Part shown: piece by piece, positions 1-4,723 of the stretch
How the letters are laid out: each line of letters opens with the position of its first letter
Numbering within the stretch: position 1 is the stretch's first letter
Assembly: GCA_033722675.1 (NCBI GenBank)
Contig: JAWVYO010000132.1
Span: 1 to 5,665 of the forward strand
From: DATHYU01 sp033722675
GTDB lineage: Bacteria > Actinomycetota > Acidimicrobiia > Spongiisociales > UBA11373
Reading direction: 5' to 3'
Length of the DNA stretch: 5,665 bases
Position numbers and translations under genes: made by a program
Notes under the pieces: generated by a model
Databases searched by the model: none
Told to the model about the DNA's origin: nothing
The model's input: the letters and a program-made list of their open reading frames with translations, nothing else

Positions 1-525
1 CAGGCCGACGTCCTCCTCGACCTCCTCACCGACCGGCGCGACCGCACCGGTCCTCGGGGCACCGTCGAACTCACGGTGGGCCTCGAGACCCTGGCCGGTC
101 TCGACGAGGACGCAGGCGATCTGAACGGCTACGGACCCGTCCTCGCCGACATCGCCCGTCAGGTGGCCGACCGGCAGCGAACCGCCGAGTGGCGGTTCCG
201 GGTGGTCGACGGCGACGGCTGCCTCCACGACGCCGGCGCCACCCGCCGGCGTCCCACCGCCGATCAGGCGCGTTGGGTCGAGGCCCGGGATCGCCGCTGC
301 GTGTTCCCGGGGTGCCGGATGCCCGCCCGCCATGCCGATCTCGACCACATCCGGCCGCACGCCGAGCACGGTCCCACCTGTCCCTGCAACCTCGCCGCGC
401 TCTGCCGCTACCACCACACCGGTCGCCATCGCTTCGGATGGACCTATCGCCACTCCGGCGGCGGCGTCTTCGAATGGACGAGCCCCCTGGGCCGTGCACA
501 CGTCACGAGCGGCCGCTCCCCCTGA
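1..525 (+). CDS. HNH endonuclease, DUF222/13E12 type (C-terminal part, 5' end off window)
   Basis: The frame is open from base 1, so the start lies to the left; 174 residues are visible. The C-terminal part carries an HNH nuclease fold. C-V-F-P-G-C (first Cys codon at 298) begins the zinc-knuckle-like part, H-A-D-L-D-H-I (331-351) holds the core catalytic His region, and N-L-A-A-L-C-R-Y-H-H (388-417) completes the motif. The four cysteines at the two knuckles probably bind a structural metal. Actinobacterial genomes often carry many copies of this family, with a DUF222 region before the HNH domain; the visible upstream residues fit the end of such a region, but most of it is missing. These proteins are predicted metal-dependent DNA nucleases, and their biological role is mostly unknown. 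The gene ends in TGA 41 bases before rtcB. Family assignment is firm; function beyond nuclease is not. Confidence 0.85.
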   Translation, partial: QADVLLDLLTDRRDRTGPRGTVELTVGLETLAGLDEDAGDLNGYGPVLADIARQVADRQRTAEWRFRVVDGDGCLHDAGATRRRPTADQARWVEARDRRCVFPGCRMPARHADLDHIRPHAEHGPTCPCNLAALCRYHHTGRHRFGWTYRHSGGGVFEWTSPLGRAHVTSGRSP

Positions 526-553
526 TCCACCGGGAAGCACCGGGCGCCCTCCG

Positions 554-559
554 TACCAT
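554..559 (+). promoter_or_regulatory. Candidate -10 box for a leaderless rtcB transcript
   Basis: TACCAT fits the actinobacterial -10 consensus TANNNT. It ends seven bases before the rtcB ATG, which would place the transcription start at or next to the A of the start codon. There is no recognisable Shine-Dalgarno sequence before that ATG, which fits a leaderless mRNA. I see no convincing -35 hexamer 16-18 bases upstream, so the call rests on the box and its spacing alone. Confidence 0.35.
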
Positions 560-566
560 CGACCCC

Positions 567-1991
567 ATGCAGACCCGCCGACTCACCGACACGCTGTGGG
601 AGATCCCGCCCAGCGGGGGCATGCGCGTGCCCGGACGGCTCTTTGCCTCCCAGGCCCTCATGCTGAAGGCGTCGGAGGACCGCGCCCTCGACCAGGTCGC
701 CAACGTGGCCCATCTGCCCGGGATCGTCGGAGCCTCCATGGCGATGCCCGACATCCATTGGGGCTACGGGTTCCCGATCGGCGGCGTGGCCGCCACCGAC
801 GTCGACGAGGGCGGGGTGGTGTCCCCCGGCGGCGTCGGCTTCGACATCTGCTGCGGCGTCCGTCTGATCCGCTCGAACCTCACCGAGGCCGAGTTCGACC
901 GGCACCGCGACGGGATCATGGCCCAGTTGGACGACCGCATCCCCCGCGGCCTGGGCCGGGGGTCGATCGCCTCGTCCCGCGTCGTGGAGGACGTGCTGGA
1001 ACGGGGTGCCGCCGCCGTCCTCGACGCCGGGTACGGGGAGCCCGGCGACCTGGAGCGCTGCGAGGAGCAGGGCACCTCCGACGGTGCCGAGCCCGACCTG
1101 TTGAGCGCCCGCGCCATCGAACGCGGGTCGAGCCAGCTGGGGTCCCTCGGCGCCGGCAACCACTTCCTCGAGGTCCAGGTCGTCGATCGGATAGATGACC
1201 CCGAGGCAGCCTCGGCCTTCGGCCTCGCCGAGGGCCGCGTCGTCGTGATGATCCACTGCGGCAGCCGGGGCCTCGGCCACCAGACGTGCACCGACCAGCT
1301 GGACGTCATGGGGAAGGCCATGCGCCGCCACCGCATCGACGTGCCCGACCGCCAGCTCGCCTCCGTGCCGGTCGACTCCTCGGAGGGCCGCACGTACCTG
1401 GGCGCGATGGCCTCCGCCGCCAACTTCGCCTGGGCGAACCGTCACGTGCTCGCCGACGCCGCCCGCACGGCCTTCCGGATCGGGACGGAACGCTCGGCCG
1501 ATGACCTCGGCATGGACCTCGTGTGGGACGTCGCCCACAACCTCGCCAAACTCGAACGCCATGCGGTCGAGGGCACGGAACGCACCCTGTGCGTCCACCG
1601 CAAGGGCGCCACGCGCGCCTTCGGCCCGGGACACCCGTCCCTCCCCGACGGCATCCGTGACGTCGGCCAGCCGGTCCTCGTGCCCGGGTCGATGGGCACG
1701 GCCTCCTGGGTCCTCCGCGGCGTCGCCGACAACCCCGCGTGGGACTCGGCCGCCCACGGCGCCGGACGCGTCATGAGCCGCACGAAGGCGAAGAAGACCC
1801 GCAGCGGCCGCGACGTCCGCGCCGGCCTCGAGGACGACGGCATCTCGGTGCGGCCCGGCTCGGTGAAGCTCCTGTCGGAGGAGGCCCCCTACGCCTACAA
1901 GGACGTCGACGAGGTGGCCCGGGTGTGCGGGGCCGCCGGACTCGCCGCCCCCGTCGCCCGGCTGCGGCCCCTCGGCGTCGTGAAGGGATGA
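567..1991 (+). CDS. rtcB: RtcB-type RNA ligase (3'-phosphate/5'-hydroxyl joining)
   Basis: This 474-residue protein matches the RtcB family along its whole length. RtcB joins RNA 2',3'-cyclic phosphate or 3'-phosphate ends to 5'-hydroxyl ends, using GTP and Mn2+ through a guanylylated histidine; in bacteria it is linked to RNA repair. Visible motifs in order are M-P-D-I-H-W-G-Y-G (60-68), G-F-D-I-C-C-G-V-R (91-99) with metal-ligand Cys96, G-A-G-N-H-F-L-E (195-202) with His199, I-H-C-G-S-R-G-L-G-H (229-238) with His230, D-V-A-H-N-L-A-K (321-328) with His324, and H-G-A-G-R (397-401), where His397 corresponds to the guanylylated histidine. The C-terminus P-L-G-V-V-K-G is the family's usual end. 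All catalytic residues known from the Pyrococcus enzyme are present, so it should be active. The frame is open further upstream to 189, but that stretch overlaps the HNH gene and is not RtcB-like; the ATG at 567 gives the standard N-terminus. No archease or rtcA gene is in the window. Confidence 0.96.
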   Translation: MQTRRLTDTLWEIPPSGGMRVPGRLFASQALMLKASEDRALDQVANVAHLPGIVGASMAMPDIHWGYGFPIGGVAATDVDEGGVVSPGGVGFDICCGVRLIRSNLTEAEFDRHRDGIMAQLDDRIPRGLGRGSIASSRVVEDVLERGAAAVLDAGYGEPGDLERCEEQGTSDGAEPDLLSARAIERGSSQLGSLGAGNHFLEVQVVDRIDDPEAASAFGLAEGRVVVMIHCGSRGLGHQTCTDQLDVMGKAMRRHRIDVPDRQLASVPVDSSEGRTYLGAMASAANFAWANRHVLADAARTAFRIGTERSADDLGMDLVWDVAHNLAKLERHAVEGTERTLCVHRKGATRAFGPGHPSLPDGIRDVGQPVLVPGSMGTASWVLRGVADNPAWDSAAHGAGRVMSRTKAKKTRSGRDVRAGLEDDGISVRPGSVKLLSEEAPYAYKDVDEVARVCGAAGLAAPVARLRPLGVVKG

Positions 1992-2015
1992 CCGGGAACC
2001 AACCGTCCCCTGGTC

Positions 2016-2021
2016 TACGTT
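2016..2021 (+). promoter_or_regulatory. Candidate -10 box before the TlpA-like selenoprotein gene
   Basis: TACGTT fits TANNNT and ends ten bases before the ATG at 2032, suggesting a very short or absent leader. No clear Shine-Dalgarno sequence precedes the ATG. The -35 region lacks an obvious consensus. The 40-base gap after rtcB is also short enough for read-through from rtcB, so the gene may be transcribed both ways. Confidence 0.3.
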
Positions 2022-2031
2022 CTCTGGGCAC

Positions 2032-2694
2032 ATGAGATCCCGCCTCGCGCTCGTCGCCGCCCTCGCCCTCGTGCTCGCCGCCTGCGGCGGCGACGCACCG
2101 CCCTCGGCGTCCGCTCCGACATCGACGTCGGCGACATCGACCACCACGTCGGCGACCCCGTCGACGACCACGGCCACGGCCACCTCCACCACCGCCACCT
2201 CCAGCGAGACACCGTCGACCACCGACGCTCCCGCGCCGACCGCCGAGACCACGACGACGACCGCGGCCCGAACCCGGCCCGACGGCGAGGACGCCCCCGA
2301 CTTCAGCCTCGCCCTCGGCCAGGGCGGAACGTTCACGCTCTCCGACGAGCAGAAGCCCGTGTACATGGTCTTCTGGGCCGAGTGGTGAGGGGTCTGCCGG
2401 CGGGAGCTCCCCGTCATCGATGCGGTCGCATCGGACTACCAGGACGACATCACGTTCCTCGCCGTCGCCGGCAGCTCGACGCCCGAGCGCTCCGCCGAGC
2501 GGGTGGGCGTGTGGTTCTCCCCCGATCGCCTGCTCTGGGGCTACAGCGACGACCTCTGGGAGCTCTACGCCATCCCGTACCAGCCCGTGAGCGTCCTCAT
2601 CTCGAGCGACGACGTCGTCGTCGACCGCTGGTTCGGCGCCGTGGGTGAGGCGGAGCTCCGCCGGGCGCTCGACCGGCTCGTCGAGATCGGCTGA
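2032..2694 (+). CDS. TlpA/ResA-like thioredoxin-fold lipoprotein, probable selenoprotein (TGA read as Sec119)
   Basis: Read through the TGA at 2386-2388, this is a 220-residue protein. Residues 1-18 form a lipoprotein signal peptide (R2 and R4, a hydrophobic core, lipobox L-A-A-C with Cys18). Residues 21-82 are a Thr/Ser/Ala/Pro-rich linker. Residues 83-220 form a thioredoxin-fold domain: A-P-D-F-S-L at 88-93, active site F-W-A-E-W-U-G-V-C-R-R-E-L-P at 114-127, and probable cis-proline Pro185 in Y-Q-P-V-S-V-L-I. TlpA/ResA relatives have W-C-x-x-C at the active site; here the first Cys codon is TGA, giving U119-x-x-C122. After the TGA, 97 of 101 codons end in G or C, as in a real gene, and the domain completes normally. 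The mature protein would sit on the outer face of the membrane and do thiol-disulfide exchange; its partner is unknown. The ATG start is fixed by the signal peptide. Alternatives are a nonsense mutation or sequencing error in a Cys codon (TGC or TGT differs by one base). The fold is very sure; selenocysteine is likely but unproven. Confidence 0.8.
2092..2277 (+). repeat. Low-complexity Thr/Ser linker coding region
   Basis: Residues 21-82 of the lipoprotein are almost all Thr, Ser, Ala and Pro, coded by runs of ACC, ACG, TCG and GCG-like triplets. Such linkers commonly follow the lipidated Cys of actinobacterial lipoproteins and hold the folded domain away from the membrane through the cell wall. 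They can be glycosylated, though nothing here shows that. The stretch is likely to vary in length among relatives. Confidence 0.7.
2386..2388 (+). other. In-frame TGA, predicted selenocysteine codon
   Basis: The TGA sits between the Trp codon of W-A-E-W and G-V-C-R-R-E-L-P. This is precisely the position of the N-terminal, attacking cysteine of the thioredoxin-family C-x-x-C motif. Sec in place of this Cys (U-x-x-C) is a known pattern in thioredoxin-fold selenoproteins. The TGA closing this gene, and those ending rtcB, the HNH gene and the response regulator, act as ordinary stops, so recoding would be local. Confidence 0.75.
2413..2436 (+). promoter_or_regulatory. Candidate bacterial SECIS hairpin within the coding region
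   Basis: Going outward from the loop GGUC (2424-2427), CGATGC (2418-2423) pairs with GCATCG (2428-2433) for six perfect base pairs. After an unpaired AT at 2416-2417, GTC (2413-2415) pairs with GAC (2434-2436). The shape is a stem with a bulge on the 5' side and G residues at the start of a small apical loop. The E. coli fdhF SECIS has the same features: a bulged U on the 5' arm and a loop containing GGUC, flanked by UGC and GCA as here. The loop starts 35 bases after the TGA; from memory, accepted bacterial spacing is about 16-37 bases, so this is near the far limit. SelB would bind this element to deliver Sec-tRNA. Confidence 0.5.
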
Positions 2695-3909
2695 TCAGCC
2701 GAAGGGGTCGGCGACGGGATGGATCCCGTCCACCGTGACGTCGGTGGGATCGGCCTTCTCTCGCCTCGGGAGCCACACGACGAACGACGAACCCGACCCG
2801 GGCTCCGAGGCGACCGTGACCCGGCCACCCGAGGCCTCGGTGATCTGACGCACGATGGCGAGGCCCAGCCCGCTGCGGGGCTCCCCCGACAGATCGGACC
2901 CGTCGGTGCTCCAGTTGCGGTGGAACACGAGCCGGTGCAGGTCCTCGTCGATCCCGGGCCCGTCGTCGTGGACGCCGGCCCACGCCCAGTCGCCCGCCAC
3001 ACCGGACCCGATCCGCACGGTCCCGCCCTCGGGGGCGATCCGCACGGCGTTCGCGGCCAGGTTGGCCACCGCGGAACGCAGGGCCTCCTGGTCGGTCCGG
3101 ACCACGGCCGGGTCGGCCTCGACCTCCATGCCGACCGAACGCGCCGCCGCGGCCGCCCGGAACTCCGCCGCCGTCTCGCGGACGAGCTCCGCCAGGTCGG
3201 TCCGTACCGCGATGCTCTGTCGCAGTTCCCGCCGGGCGAAGCGCATCAGCTCGTCGACGGTGCCCGAGAGGCGGTCCACGCCGGTCCGCACGACCTTCAT
3301 CGTCTGGCGCAGGTCCTCGGGGCCGGCATCCGGCTCGTCGAGGGCCATGTCGAGGTTGAGCGACATCGTCGCCAGCGGGTTCCGCAGCTCGTGGGAGGTG
3401 TCGGCGACGAACTTGCGCTGGTCCTCGATGCCCTGCTCGACCCGGTCGAGCATCTCGTCGAAGGTGTCGGCGAGCCGCTTCAGCTCGTCGTCGGGTCCCT
3501 GCAGACGGATGCGCCGGGACAGGTCGGAGGCCTGGATGTCGCGGGCGACCTCGGTGATGTGCCCCATCGGACGCAGCACCCGCCCGGCGATGATCCAGCC
3601 GGCGGCGAAGCTCAGCGGCGCCAGGATGCCGAGGGCGATGAGCGACGTCTCCCGGAGCCGATCGAGGGACTCGCGGTCGACGAGCGCCTGGAAGGACGCC
3701 ACGGCGCCCTCGTCGATGAACACCGCCACACCGCGCTGCACGCCGATGCGACGGGGCTCGAGGCCGGTCTCGAGGGCGTCGGCGTCGAGGCTCGCCGAGA
3801 AGACCAGGTACACGGCCCCCACCACCAGGGCCGCGATCGTGAAGACGACGAGGGTGTAGGTGCCTGCGAGGCGGAACCGGATCGACCGGAAGACGCCCGG
3901 CGAGGCCAC
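2695..3909 (-). CDS. HAMP-domain sensor histidine kinase, partner of the OmpR-type regulator
   Basis: This 404-residue membrane kinase autophosphorylates on His and passes phosphate to the adjacent regulator. Transmembrane segments lie at about 16-38 and 87-109, flanking a small extracytoplasmic loop of roughly 48 residues that must hold any sensing surface. HAMP follows at about 110-162. The dimerisation/phosphoacceptor H-box is T-S-H-E-L-R-N-P-L (171-179) with His173. The ATPase domain shows the N-box N-L-A-A-N-A-V (283-289), D-D-G-P-G-I (315-320) and the glycine-rich S-G-L-G-L-A-I (346-352). I chose the GTG at 3909: it starts one base after the regulator's stop, just before the first transmembrane segment. 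The open frame runs further upstream, but there it only mirrors the regulator gene. The tight spacing suggests translational coupling. Its stimulus cannot be read from the sequence. Confidence 0.92.
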   Translation of the reverse strand: MASPGVFRSIRFRLAGTYTLVVFTIAALVVGAVYLVFSASLDADALETGLEPRRIGVQRGVAVFIDEGAVASFQALVDRESLDRLRETSLIALGILAPLSFAAGWIIAGRVLRPMGHITEVARDIQASDLSRRIRLQGPDDELKRLADTFDEMLDRVEQGIEDQRKFVADTSHELRNPLATMSLNLDMALDEPDAGPEDLRQTMKVVRTGVDRLSGTVDELMRFARRELRQSIAVRTDLAELVRETAAEFRAAAAARSVGMEVEADPAVVRTDQEALRSAVANLAANAVRIAPEGGTVRIGSGVAGDWAWAGVHDDGPGIDEDLHRLVFHRNWSTDGSDLSGEPRSGLGLAIVRQITEASGGRVTVASEPGSGSSFVVWLPRREKADPTDVTVDGIHPVADPFG

Positions 3910-3910
3910 G

Positions 3911-4597
3911 TCACACCACCAGGCGGTAGCCGGAGCCGACGACGGTCTCGATCGCGTCGTCGAGGCCGGCGGCGGCGAGCTTGCGGCGGAGGTTGGAGAT
4001 CGTGACCCGCACGGTGTTCGTGAACGGGTCGATGTGCTCGTCCCACACGTGGTCGAGGAGGCGCTCGGCCGCGAGCACCTCGCCGGGATGGAGCATGAAG
4101 TAGCGCAGCAGGGCGAACTCACGGTTCGTCAGATCGACGGGAGCACCTTCGACGCTCACCCGGTGGCGGGCGGTGTCGAGACGGAGCGGACCGATCTCGA
4201 GGACGGCGCCCGTGGCGCTGGAGCGCCGCCGCGACAGCGCCCGCACCCGGGCGAGCAGCTCCGGCAGCGCGAAGGGCTTGACGAGATAGTCGTCGGCGCC
4301 GTCGTCCAGCCCCGCCACCCGATCCTCCAGCGAGTCGCGGGCGGTGAGCATGAGGATGCGGGGCGCGTCCGTGTCATCGATCTGGCGATGACCGTTGCGG
4401 AGCCTCCGGCAGACGTCCCGACCGTCGCCGTCGGGCAGGTTGAGGTCGAGACAGACGATGTCGTAGGGCGTGACGGTGGCCTTGTCGAGCGCCTCGCCGG
4501 CCGTCGCGGCCGAATCGACCGCGTAGCCCTCACGCCGCAGGCCCTTCACGAGGGCCCGGGCGAGGTCCTGTTCGTCTTCGACCACGAGTACGCGCAT
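3911..4597 (-). CDS. OmpR/PhoB-family response regulator
   Basis: This 228-residue DNA-binding regulator has the two standard domains. The receiver domain (about 1-120) shows the acidic pocket E7-D8-E9, phosphoacceptor Asp51 in C-L-D-L-N-L-P-D, switch Thr85 in L-T-A-R, and Lys107 in V-K-P-F. The winged-helix effector domain (about 131-228) has the typical L-T-N-R-E-F-A-L-L-R-Y-F (156-167), V-W-D-E-H, the recognition-helix stretch T-N-T-V-R-V-T-I-S-N-L-R-R-K-L, and the terminal G-S-G-Y-R-L-V. Length and motifs are normal, so it should be a phosphorylation-dependent transcription factor. The ATG start is supported by a good ribosome binding site five bases upstream. It is the first gene of a two-gene operon with the histidine kinase. 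Its targets are unknown; a direct repeat upstream of its own start hints at autoregulation. Confidence 0.96.
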   Translation of the reverse strand: MRVLVVEDEQDLARALVKGLRREGYAVDSAATAGEALDKATVTPYDIVCLDLNLPDGDGRDVCRRLRNGHRQIDDTDAPRILMLTARDSLEDRVAGLDDGADDYLVKPFALPELLARVRALSRRRSSATGAVLEIGPLRLDTARHRVSVEGAPVDLTNREFALLRYFMLHPGEVLAAERLLDHVWDEHIDPFTNTVRVTISNLRRKLAAAGLDDAIETVVGSGYRLVV

Positions 4598-4602
4598 GTC
4601 GG

Positions 4603-4608
4603 CACCTC
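4603..4608 (-). promoter_or_regulatory. Ribosome binding site of the response regulator
   Basis: On the minus strand GAGGTG lies five bases before the ATG at 4597, a good Shine-Dalgarno match and spacing. It fixes the regulator's start and contrasts with the two complete plus-strand genes, which have none. Confidence 0.7.
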
Positions 4609-4651
4609 AGCGTACCCAGTCGTCGCGGGTCGGCGCTGGGGATCGGGACCT

Positions 4652-4670
4652 CCCGAACGGCCCCCGAACG
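4652..4670 (-). promoter_or_regulatory. Direct repeat, candidate OmpR-type operator upstream of the two-component operon
   Basis: CCCGAACG occurs at 4652-4659 and again at 4663-4670 on the plus strand (CGTTCGGG on the minus strand). The repeats start 11 bases apart, one helical turn. OmpR/PhoB-family regulators bind as head-to-tail dimers to such tandem half-sites, classically about 7 bp with a 4-bp gap. The site ends 55 bases before the regulator's start codon, a sensible place for autoregulation. A weak TANNNT box (TACGCT on the minus strand, 4614-4609) lies between, but it is too close to the ribosome binding site to be convincing. The GC-rich context makes chance repeats plausible. Confidence 0.35.
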
Positions 4671-4673
4671 CGG

Positions 4674-4699
4674 GTGAGGGGCCCCGAAGGGCCCCTCAC
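4674..4699 (-). terminator. Strong hairpin, likely terminator of the substrate-binding protein gene
   Basis: GTGAGGGGCCC at 4674-4684 pairs perfectly with GGGCCCCTCAC at 4689-4699: an 11-bp, mostly G-C stem with a four-base loop. In the minus-strand transcript the loop is UUCG closed by C-G, an exceptionally stable tetraloop; on the plus strand it would be CGAA. It begins 24 bases past the substrate-binding protein stop codon and separates that gene from the response regulator. No U-tract follows, which is common for GC-rich actinobacterial terminators, so termination efficiency is uncertain; mRNA 3'-end protection is another possible role. Confidence 0.7.
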
Positions 4700-4723
4700 A
4701 CCGGTCGTTATCGGGTAGTCGGA

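Noticed and set aside
189..566. Upstream extension of the rtcB frame
   Set aside because: The extra residues are Arg/Pro-rich, overlap the HNH domain in another frame, and do not belong to RtcB, whose normal N-terminus begins at the ATG at 567.
2032..2388. A free-standing 118-residue lipoprotein ending at the TGA
   Set aside because: It would stop in the middle of a thioredoxin fold, directly before the redox motif, while the rest of the domain follows in the same frame with the same codon bias.
2386..2388. Genome-wide reassignment of TGA to Trp or Gly
   Set aside because: TGA terminates the HNH gene, rtcB, the response regulator and this gene itself at family-typical ends, and all tryptophans seen use TGG.
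444..2417. 657-codon open frame on the minus strand opposite rtcB
   Set aside because: It is the mirror of rtcB in very GC-rich DNA, where stop codons are rare. The translation is low-complexity Gly/Val/Ala/Asp-rich with no recognisable domain, and it crosses three genuine plus-strand genes.
2503..2694. Separate small gene starting at a GTG after the TGA
   Set aside because: It is only the C-terminal part of the thioredoxin domain and lacks a ribosome binding site; an independent product would not fold.
567..2694. HNH-RtcB-selenoprotein as a defence or RNA-repair island
   Set aside because: All three genes are of types found widely in chromosomes; there is no archease, toxin, CRISPR, integrase or repeat border, and adjacency alone is not evidence.
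2719..4005. 428-codon plus-strand open frame opposite the histidine kinase
   Set aside because: It is the antisense shadow of a kinase with complete H-, N- and G-boxes; its product is His/Arg/Gly-rich without domains.
3910..4122. N-terminal extension of the histidine kinase frame
   Set aside because: It lies wholly inside the response regulator gene in another frame and reads as Ser/Pro/Arg-rich shadow sequence; the GTG at 3909 fits the operon layout and transmembrane start.
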